Below, in pieces: positions 7,738-13,091 of a DNA stretch of 13,091 nt (position 1 is the first letter of the stretch; every line of letters starts with the position of its first letter). The notes below the pieces were generated by a model. That model did not search any database. It was not told the origin of the DNA and saw only the letters and a list, made by a program, of their open reading frames with translations. The position numbers and the translations under genes were made by a program. The stretch is taken from assembly GCA_003641405.1 (NCBI GenBank), contig QNAF01000045.1, forward strand, positions 1 through 13,091, given 5' to 3'. Source of the DNA: Candidatus Zixiibacteriota bacterium (GTDB lineage: Bacteria > Zixibacteria > MSB-5A5 > GN15 > FEB-12).

Positions 7738-8979
7738 ATGAGCAGGAAGGTTCTTCTGATCTGTTACTACTTCCCGCCACTCGGACTCGGGGGCGTTGGC
7801 AGGCCACTGAACCTGTTCAAGAAGCTCCCTGATTATGGTTGGGACTGTCACATTCTGACTGTGAAGCCAGTGGCCTATCGTGCATACGAGCCGGAGTTGC
7901 TGGACACTTTGGACAAATCGAGAATACACCGTTCGGGTTCACATGATCCACAGCGGTTGCTCTACCTGTTGGGAGTTCGACAGGTCAAGGCGGCAACAAT
8001 CAGCAAGGGACGAAGTGTCTCCGAGAAGTTCTTCCCGGACTCCAAAGTCGGTTGGGTCAAGCCGGCGATCAGGTTGGGCAGGAGGCTGTGCAAAAAGCAC
8101 AGGTATGATTTGCTCCTGTCAACTTCGCCACCGATATCCTCGCACCTGGTAGGGCTACAACTGAAAAAGGAATTCCAGATTCCGTGGATAGCTGACTTTC
8201 GTGATTACTGGACAGCGCACAAAATAGAAGATAGCTATTCTGATGCGGAGGCGGTTTCTCGGGCGAAGCGGCTGCTGGATTCGATTGGTCAGGAGACAAC
8301 TGCTATCACAGCGGTTAATGGTACAGTGGCCGACTATTGTGGCAAGGCTAAAGTTATCACCAACGGTTATGATTCAGACCTGGCCAATGATTGGAAGAGT
8401 CCGCCAGGCACTGACCGCTTTACAATCGGGCTGCTGGGGCATCAGCATGACACGCGTGAGATTGAACCGTTGCTCAAGTTGCTTTGTGCACTTCGTGACC
8501 ATAATCCAAAGCAGTTTAACAGCATTCGCTTGCTTCAGGTCGGCCAGATGGACGAAGGTTGGTTCCGTCAACTCTTGTGTGATCATGGGCTGGAACTTGA
8601 CACTGATCTTCGCGGACGTCAGGGACGGCGTGACACGATACGAATACTGTCCCAGTCCCACTTGTTTTACATGGGTGTACCAACCGAAGGCGGAGACGTA
8701 TTTCTGCCCGGTCGCACCTTTGATTTTCTTGCTTCCGGAAGGCCACTCCTGGTCTACGCTTCTCCTCAAAGTGAGATTAGTCGGTTCTTCGCTAATATCG
8801 ACCGGGCGTTCTGTTTTGAGGATGGCCAGATGGACCAGGCTGTTGCTTTCATCCGGGACCGCATTGTCTCATTCCATGATGGTGACTATGTTTTTGAGCC
8901 GTTGTCCGAGTTTGCCCGGAGGTACTCTTCCGATGCCATGGCGCGCAAGTTTGCATCTCTGATGGACAGGATATCATGA
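7738..8979 (+). CDS. Glycosyltransferase, GT4-like (GT-B fold)
   Basis: This 413-residue protein begins MSRKVLLICYYFPPLGLGG, the glycine-rich N-terminal loop typical of GT4-like enzymes that build surface polysaccharides. The middle has LLLSTSPPISSHLVGLQL (126-143) followed by IPWIADFRDYW (148-158), a hallmark of this subgroup. It also has ITNGYD (207-212), where the donor-binding domain starts. The C-terminal domain carries GLLGHQHDTREIEPLL and FLPGRTFDFLASGRPLLVY (322-340), the sugar-nucleotide contact region. The start at ATG 7738 lies two bases after the stop of the preceding gene, with AGGGAAAAG about ten bases upstream. A longer reading from 7711 would overlap that gene and is not favoured. 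The stop overlaps the next start as ATGA (8976-8979). Donor and acceptor are unknown; a role in O-antigen-like, capsule or other lipid-linked glycan assembly is inferred from context. Confidence 0.85.
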   Translation: MSRKVLLICYYFPPLGLGGVGRPLNLFKKLPDYGWDCHILTVKPVAYRAYEPELLDTLDKSRIHRSGSHDPQRLLYLLGVRQVKAATISKGRSVSEKFFPDSKVGWVKPAIRLGRRLCKKHRYDLLLSTSPPISSHLVGLQLKKEFQIPWIADFRDYWTAHKIEDSYSDAEAVSRAKRLLDSIGQETTAITAVNGTVADYCGKAKVITNGYDSDLANDWKSPPGTDRFTIGLLGHQHDTREIEPLLKLLCALRDHNPKQFNSIRLLQVGQMDEGWFRQLLCDHGLELDTDLRGRQGRRDTIRILSQSHLFYMGVPTEGGDVFLPGRTFDFLASGRPLLVYASPQSEISRFFANIDRAFCFEDGQMDQAVAFIRDRIVSFHDGDYVFEPLSEFARRYSSDAMARKFASLMDRIS

Positions 8980-9872
8980 GCGACCGAGTATTAACTATCT
9001 CAGCAATTGTCATTGTCTACGATGGGATACAGTTTCTTCCGGACTGTCTGCGAACTTTGGTCGCTGATCTGGAAGGCATCCCGCACGAATTGATACTGGT
9101 CGACAACGGTTCGGTCGATGGATCGGTGGAGTTCATCAAGGAGCACTATCCCAGTGCAGTGTTGATCGAGAACGGCTGCAACCTGGGGTTTGCCAGGGCG
9201 GTGAATATCGGTCTCAAGGCGTCCAGGGGCGAATATATGTACGTGCTGAATCAGGACCTTCGCTTTCGTCAAGGGGCAACCCAGGCGCTGCTTGATCGCC
9301 TGAAATCAGAGCCGGAGATCGGGTTTATTGGTCCCAAGTTTGTGCATTTTGAAGGCTACCTTCAGAAGTTTACTCGGGCGTTTCCGACATATCGCCACGT
9401 CTTCTATCATTTTCTGCTGCTCGACCGTTTCTTTCCCCATCATCGCGAGTTCTCCCATTGGCGCATGGGCTGGTTCGATCATGAAAGCGAGACTTACGTG
9501 GATCAACCGATGGGTGCGGTGATGATGATACCGCGCCGGATTGTCGAAGAGATCGGCTTGATGGATGAGTCATTCCCGCTGCTGTTCAACGACGTTGATT
9601 ACTGTCGCCGGATTCATGATGCCGGCTACAGGTTGCTGTACTATCCAACCGCTGTAATCGAACATTACGTGGGAGCTTCAACAGGGCGAAGGCCATACCG
9701 TCTTAAGGTGATCTCGCACTTTTCGATGTATCGGTATCTGAAGAAATATGCTCGCTGGTACGAGTTTCCTGTTCTCTGGCTGTGCGGGTTGCTGTTGATA
9801 GGGGGCCTTGTCCCTTCGATTGGAATCAGGTTCCTGCGGAAGTTACTCGGCAGTACCGTGCGTCGAGTATGA
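8976..9872 (+). CDS. Glycosyltransferase family 2, WbbL-like, with C-terminal membrane segment
   Basis: This 298-residue GT-A enzyme resembles the rhamnosyltransferase-like (WbbL/RfbF-type) branch of GT2. It opens with ISAIVIVYDGIQFLPDCL, followed by LILVDNGSVDGS (39-50) and NLGFARAVNIGLK (69-81), the conserved nucleotide-binding half. The metal-binding DXD position reads LNQDL (91-95) where LNPD is more usual. The acceptor half has VDQPMGAVMMIPRRIVEEIGLMDESF (kept here as a landmark from residue 175) and NDVDYCRR (205-212), matching the catalytic-base region. A hydrophobic stretch at about 264-282 is followed by arginines, so the enzyme is probably anchored at the inner face of the cytoplasmic membrane. 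Its start overlaps the previous stop as ATGA, with GGACAGG just upstream. It is the last gene of the plus-strand unit. Linkage and sugar are not deducible. Confidence 0.88.
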   Translation: MSDRVLTISAIVIVYDGIQFLPDCLRTLVADLEGIPHELILVDNGSVDGSVEFIKEHYPSAVLIENGCNLGFARAVNIGLKASRGEYMYVLNQDLRFRQGATQALLDRLKSEPEIGFIGPKFVHFEGYLQKFTRAFPTYRHVFYHFLLLDRFFPHHREFSHWRMGWFDHESETYVDQPMGAVMMIPRRIVEEIGLMDESFPLLFNDVDYCRRIHDAGYRLLYYPTAVIEHYVGASTGRRPYRLKVISHFSMYRYLKKYARWYEFPVLWLCGLLLIGGLVPSIGIRFLRKLLGSTVRRV

Positions 9873-9924
9873 ACGTCCCAAAGACACTATTTTTTCAACA
9901 GACTCTTGAGTTGACAGGCCAAGG
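9873..9924. other. Short convergent intergenic region, no clear terminator
   Basis: Only 52 bases separate the GT2 stop from the C25 peptidase stop. A T6 run lies at about 9890-9895, but no stable stem precedes it on the plus strand. The weak inverted repeat CAAC...GTTG that follows it is on the wrong side. On the minus strand no T-run follows the stop. Termination may rely on Rho or on transcripts overlapping in antisense. Confidence 0.5.
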
Positions 9925-12264
9925 CTACTTCAACAAAATCATTTTTTTGACATCGGAAAAGCCGTCAGTTATGAGTCGGTAGAAGTAAACCCCACCGGCT
10001 ACAGCACTGCCGTTCGTGTTTCTGCCGTCCCACTCGACTGTGTGTGGTCCGGCAGTTATGCTGCCGTTAACCGGCGTGGCAACCGTCTGGCCAAGAACAT
10101 TAAATACGGTCAGCAGGACATTCGATGGCTCCGGAAGATCGAATGATATTACTGTCGATGGATTGAAAGGGTTGGGGTAATTCTGGTGCAGGACGAAGCC
10201 TAGCGGGAGGCTGACTTCGTCCGGATCGACAGAAGTAACTGTCGACTGCACCATTAAAACCTGACTGACGGTAGCATTGGTCCTGGTTGTCGAAATCCGG
10301 TATATCTCAAGTGAGTCAAGCGTGTAGTCAATGACTGCGTGGCCGCTGGCGTCAGTGACGGCTTCTGCCAGAATTTGACCGTCGTGGGATAAAATCACTT
10401 CACAGTTCCGGGCTGGCTCTCCGTTGCAGTTTACCGATACATCCAGGTCGGATGATGACATCATGACGTCGAGATGTAGACTGTCCGGCACTCGCGTATA
10501 TACTTTCAGGGTTGGATCGCCAAAATAATTCTGTCCGTAAACCAGATCGCGGTAATAGTAGTAGGCCTCTTTTGAGGCATACATGGCGTCGATTGCCGGA
10601 CTTTCGGGATTGGCAAACAACGAATCAAAAAACGCTTTCTGCAGCTTGTGGCTTGAGCTGATCCAACCCCAGCGGGAGTAAGCTACGAATCCGACCGCGC
10701 CGGCATTGTCCTGTGCAATCAACGCCTGGGCCAGGTTGTGCCCGGTCTCATAGAAAGGTGGCTGATCTCTATCGAATCCCCCATTGCTGCATGCCAGTGA
10801 GTAGTAGAAAGAAATCTTGCTGTTTGGTTCAAGGTGCACAAATCCGAGACCATCCTCGTCGACGCCAGTGCCAAAGAACTCTTTCGGCCAATTGTTGTAC
10901 CCAGATGTCTTGGTACAGAAACCGTTGCTGGCGCCGTGAGCGATTATGTTGACTATGCCGTAGCCTTCGGAGACTACTTGCTGCAGTTCATTGATGGGCA
11001 GGTTGGTCGGCTGGAGATCACCACCGGACGACATTTCTACGCCACTGGCAGTGTCAATGGCGAAATGATCGGGGTAGGCCTGGGCTATCAGATTGTGTTG
11101 CCCGGCGCTTGAGTAGTCGCGCATCTGGTCGGACGAGAAGAAGAAAGCACTCTCAAGATACCCGGGGTCATCGCCACCCGGATTCGTCTCGTAGGCAATC
11201 AGCTTGTTGACGTAGTTGGTTGCTTCTTCCGGGCGATTGATCGGGAGCCGTCCGACTCGAAGTTCCGGTGTCAGGTCAGGCTGGTCATGGTAGCGTTCAC
11301 CCCAGATTCCGTCGTTATCGGTATCCCAGTCACCGGTGAGATCAGCGAAATAGAGATCGCACAACTGGAGGTATGTCAAGTCAGGCGTAGTATCGGCATC
11401 GTAATGATAGACGTGCCGGATCGGAAGAACTGTTTCATCACCTGCCAGTAGTACATACTGTCCACCGGAAGCATGGAACTCTTTGAGATACTCGCGAAGT
11501 TTCTCGGCATCGTCGCAGCCGCTGTAAAGAGGCAGTATGTCACCGATCAGCTTGATCTCTGTTACATATCCCGTCTCGTTTTTGTAGGTCGCTAACGGCG
11601 CCAGGGCATCGGCGAGCTCCCCCGAAGTCACGATGACGTATTCGAGAGCACCGGATGCTGCGTTAGCCGCAACGGATGATCTTTGAGTTCCCGCGTCTTT
11701 GAGTACTGACTCCCTGAGAACGAGTGTAGAAGGATCAACTTCAGCGCCGTCGATCTTTATTGCCACTGATTGGTTGAACCAGAGTACGCCGTCGGCGTCC
11801 ACGGTAATCGGGAAGACGAGCAACTGGGCAAAATGCTGATCGTTCAGATTGATCCTGCCTGTGACATGAACAGTACTGAACCCCAGACGAAATTCGGTGC
11901 TGGGGAGAGCTGGCAGAAGGCCGTATTCGTTATTTTCAGAGGTCGGGGCATCGTGCAGCAGAGACCGTTCGACCTGGCCGATTGCAGATAATCCGGCAGC
12001 CTGTGATTCTATCAGAGATAGCGATTCGCCGTCGTTCAGTTCCAGCAGGTACTCGAAACATGGCAAGGACAGCTCCATACCCACTGTCACTCGGTGGGCA
12101 TCCGTGTATTCGATCACCGATGCGTTGGACCCAACAGTGGCTTCTGATGGATCAAAGCTGATTGTTGGCTGATCGAAACCGCTTGCATTGGTTACCAGTA
12201 ACAGTCCCAGAAGTACTGTCAGCGCGGTTTTTACTACGTTCCACTTTCGTTTCACGTTGAACAT
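9925..12264 (-). CDS. Secreted peptidase family C25 (gingipain-type) with FlgD-like/Por C-terminal sorting domain
   Basis: This 779-residue exported protein has a signal peptide (residues 1-29, KRK then a leucine-rich core, likely cleavage after ASG). A beta-rich N-terminal region (about 30-200) may act as a propeptide. The caspase-like C25 domain (about 205-590) shows YVLLAGDETVLP (270-281), LRVGRLPINRPEEA, the catalytic histidine His443 in NIIAHGASNG, and the catalytic cysteine Cys492 in YSLACSNGGFD. It closes with YFGDPTLKVY. An Ig-like stretch (about 595-670) precedes the C-terminal domain (about 688-779) with LHQNYPNPFNPSTVISF, VEWDGRNTNG and GGVYFYRL, the sorting or anchoring tail of the Por/FlgD type. 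Both catalytic residues are present, so it is probably active. Known C25 members are surface proteases or, as PorU, a sortase of type IX secretion; which applies here is open. It converges on the glycan operon. Confidence 0.9.
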   Translation of the reverse strand: MFNVKRKWNVVKTALTVLLGLLLVTNASGFDQPTISFDPSEATVGSNASVIEYTDAHRVTVGMELSLPCFEYLLELNDGESLSLIESQAAGLSAIGQVERSLLHDAPTSENNEYGLLPALPSTEFRLGFSTVHVTGRINLNDQHFAQLLVFPITVDADGVLWFNQSVAIKIDGAEVDPSTLVLRESVLKDAGTQRSSVAANAASGALEYVIVTSGELADALAPLATYKNETGYVTEIKLIGDILPLYSGCDDAEKLREYLKEFHASGGQYVLLAGDETVLPIRHVYHYDADTTPDLTYLQLCDLYFADLTGDWDTDNDGIWGERYHDQPDLTPELRVGRLPINRPEEATNYVNKLIAYETNPGGDDPGYLESAFFFSSDQMRDYSSAGQHNLIAQAYPDHFAIDTASGVEMSSGGDLQPTNLPINELQQVVSEGYGIVNIIAHGASNGFCTKTSGYNNWPKEFFGTGVDEDGLGFVHLEPNSKISFYYSLACSNGGFDRDQPPFYETGHNLAQALIAQDNAGAVGFVAYSRWGWISSSHKLQKAFFDSLFANPESPAIDAMYASKEAYYYYRDLVYGQNYFGDPTLKVYTRVPDSLHLDVMMSSSDLDVSVNCNGEPARNCEVILSHDGQILAEAVTDASGHAVIDYTLDSLEIYRISTTRTNATVSQVLMVQSTVTSVDPDEVSLPLGFVLHQNYPNPFNPSTVISFDLPEPSNVLLTVFNVLGQTVATPVNGSITAGPHTVEWDGRNTNGSAVAGGVYFYRLITDGFSDVKKMILLK

Positions 12265-12323
12265 GTCCTGTTGAGATGCAACCGGGATACCTTTGAGGGC
12301 CTGCTTGAAAACAACGTTGGCCT

Positions 12324-12352
12324 ATTGTAAGGTGCTGTAACACAGGAGATTA
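12324..12352 (-). promoter_or_regulatory. Possible promoter of the C25 peptidase gene
   Basis: Read on the minus strand, TACAAT (12324-12329) matches the -10 consensus at five of six positions and lies about 60 bases before the peptidase ATG. The matching -35 position is poor (TAATCT), so the call is tentative. Just before the start codon the minus strand reads AGGAC, a short ribosome-binding-like sequence that is rather close to the ATG. Confidence 0.3.
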
Positions 12353-12590
12353 CGCGATAGCTCAGAAAACTCTCTTTTGTGGGGCAGCTAAAAGACAGGC
12401 TAAAGGGTGGTGGCGGATCAATACTCTATGGGGCAACTCAGAGCTGGCGATATCTGAGAAAAGAAAAAAACAACTCCCTTATCTGAAGGTGCATAGAGAG
12501 TTGAGAGATGGTAGAAATTTGTCTGTTGTTACTCTTTGGCTGATTATTAGTTGCGGTTCTTAGTTCGTTGATATCATTCGAGAAAATGTC

Positions 12591-12619
12591 TTGACTTTTG
12601 TGGGGGAAAAGTGCAAAAT
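12591..12619 (+). promoter_or_regulatory. Probable sigma-70-type promoter of mraZ
   Basis: TTGACT (12591-12596) matches the -35 consensus at five of six positions. After a 17-base spacer, CAAAAT (12614-12619) matches the -10 at four of six; AATATA at 12617-12622 is an overlapping alternative. The inferred transcript would start about 35-40 bases before the mraZ ATG. A lineage-specific sigma factor with a different -10 cannot be excluded. Confidence 0.5.
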
Positions 12620-12653
12620 ATACCGTCTTTTGGGTGGATGTGGTAGAAAGTGG
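12600..12653 (+). promoter_or_regulatory. Candidate MraZ operator: repeated GTGG/GTGC boxes
   Basis: GTGG-like boxes recur just upstream of mraZ at 12600 (GTGGGGG), 12611 (GTGC), 12634 (GTGG), 12640 (GTGG) and 12650 (GTGG). The pairs 12600/12611 and 12640/12650 are spaced 11 and 10 bases apart, about one helical turn. MraZ is known to bind short direct repeats with a GTG/TGGG core, spaced about ten bases, upstream of its own gene in several bacteria. The first pair falls inside the candidate promoter, which would suit autorepression. The last box overlaps the ribosome binding site GGAGAG, so it may have a purely translational explanation. Confidence 0.35.
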
Positions 12654-12663
12654 AGAGCCAGAA

Positions 12664-13091
12664 ATGACCGGGTTCTTTGGCCGGTACACAACAACGATAG
12701 ATGAGAAGGGTCGATGCATCCTTCCGGCCAAGCTTCGTGCTGTCACCGATGACTCCGGTAATCCGATGCTTGAGGGGGGAATCTTTCTCACCAAGGGTCT
12801 GGAAGGCTGTCTCAGCGTGTACCCTCAATCGGAATGGGTAGCCATTCAGCAGCGTCTCTCCACTCTGGATTTTACCGACAAGCCGTACCGCTCATTCAGT
12901 CGACGGTTCTACTCGCTGGCCAGTCCGGTTACACCGGACAAGAATGGTCGCATCCTGATCCCGTCGCATTTGATTGAGGAAGCCGGCCTTGAAAAGGAGC
13001 TGGCTGTTATCGGTGTCAATCGTTCGATAGAGATCTGGAATCCACCTCTGCTCAAGTATTACCTGGAGCAGTATGCGGGCAGCTACGAGGA
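12664..13091 (+). CDS. mraZ: Transcriptional regulator MraZ (cut by window end)
   Basis: The reading frame is open from ATG 12664 to the window edge, giving 142 codons and two further bases. MraZ is usually about 140-155 residues, so it is nearly complete. It has the two AbrB-like half-domains of the family, each with the DxxxR signature: DEKGR (13-17) followed by CILPAKLR, and DKNGR (92-96) followed by ILIPSHL. Further landmarks are GLEGCLSVYP and the GVNRSIEIWN segment near the end. MraZ forms oligomeric rings that bind DNA and control the division and cell-wall cluster, whose first gene it usually is. rsmH (mraW) and ftsL would be expected to follow outside this window. GGAGAG at 12652-12657, six bases before the ATG, supports the start. 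The gene is divergent from the C25 peptidase gene and appears to begin a new transcription unit. Confidence 0.95.
   Translation, partial: MTGFFGRYTTTIDEKGRCILPAKLRAVTDDSGNPMLEGGIFLTKGLEGCLSVYPQSEWVAIQQRLSTLDFTDKPYRSFSRRFYSLASPVTPDKNGRILIPSHLIEEAGLEKELAVIGVNRSIEIWNPPLLKYYLEQYAGSYE

Larger units (their letters stand above)
12265..12663. other. Divergent intergenic region between C25 peptidase and mraZ
   Basis: About 400 bases with no credible protein gene, visibly richer in A and T than the flanking genes. It holds a promoter candidate for mraZ near its right end and a weaker candidate for the peptidase near its left end. The 11-mer CTTTTGTGGGG occurs twice (12374-12384 and 12595-12605). An inverted repeat CTCAGA/TCTGAG (12437-12442 and 12453-12458, loop of ten) is followed by an A-rich run, so it does not look like an intrinsic terminator in either direction. 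I saw no RNase P RNA core motifs, tRNA or recognisable riboswitch here. Confidence 0.6.

Noticed and set aside
8243..8962. Plus-strand open frame of 239 codons within the second GT4-like gene
   Set aside because: It is a shifted frame of a clearly conserved glycosyltransferase; its composition (many Cys, Trp, Ser, Arg) is typical of an out-of-frame reading.
9885..9960. Possible bidirectional terminator between GT2 and the C25 peptidase
   Set aside because: The T-runs at about 9890 and 9942 are not preceded by a stable GC-rich stem; the only inverted repeats are four to five pairs with large loops.
12437..12470. Hairpin CTCAGA/TCTGAG followed by a homopolymer, as a terminator
   Set aside because: The run after the stem is A-rich on the plus strand, and on the minus strand the T-run precedes the stem, so neither direction gives an intrinsic terminator.
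12265..12663. RNase P RNA or other structured RNA upstream of mraZ
   Set aside because: rnpB can lie near mraZ in some genomes, but none of its conserved core segments are visible here, and the region is too short and AT-rich for a full-length copy.
12438..12794. Minus-strand open frame across the mraZ start
   Set aside because: Half of it is antisense to conserved mraZ codons and the rest covers the mraZ promoter region; no protein-like features.

Overview
The window reads as bacterial chromosome of moderate GC, densely coded. It starts inside a purine-biosynthesis gene and ends inside the first gene of a division/cell-wall (dcw) cluster. Two secreted proteins end in an Ig-like, FlgD/Por-secretion-type C-terminal domain with the PNPF signature. 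Together with a family C25 (gingipain-type) peptidase and an archaeal-type phosphoglycerate mutase, this suggests the Fibrobacteres-Chlorobi-Bacteroidetes (FCB) superphylum or a related candidate phylum such as Zixibacteria or Marinimicrobia. That placement is inference from protein style; no rRNA is present. The organism is probably diderm, since it carries apolipoprotein N-acyltransferase.

Layout, plus strand: the 3' part of purM (1-623); apgM (679-1902); lnt from a TTG start (1952-3565); a secreted beta-propeller protein resembling PorZ (3520-5751); a FemAB/BioF2-like acyltransferase (about 5751-6674); two GT4-type glycosyltransferases (6653-7735 and 7738-8979); and a GT2 glycosyltransferase with a C-terminal membrane segment (8976-9872). 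From lnt to the GT2 gene, every gene overlaps or nearly abuts the next, so these six look like one transcription unit, possibly continuing from purM-apgM. Convergent to it on the minus strand lies a 779-residue secreted C25 peptidase (9925-12264). A divergent intergenic region of about 400 bp follows, holding the putative mraZ promoter and repeated GTGG motifs. The window closes with mraZ (12664 to the end, incomplete only by the window edge).

How they may work together: purM and apgM are housekeeping metabolism. Lnt matures lipoproteins in the inner membrane. The three glycosyltransferases and the FemAB-like enzyme look like part of a pathway assembling and decorating an envelope glycan. The most interesting point is that a PorZ-like propeller is co-transcribed with these glycan genes and lies close to a C25 peptidase. 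In Porphyromonas, PorZ delivers anionic LPS to the C25-family sortase PorU, which anchors type IX secretion cargo. This locus could be a diverged cell-surface protein-anchoring module of that kind, but this is a hypothesis from architecture and context only. No RNA genes, CRISPR arrays or insertion sequences were recognised.
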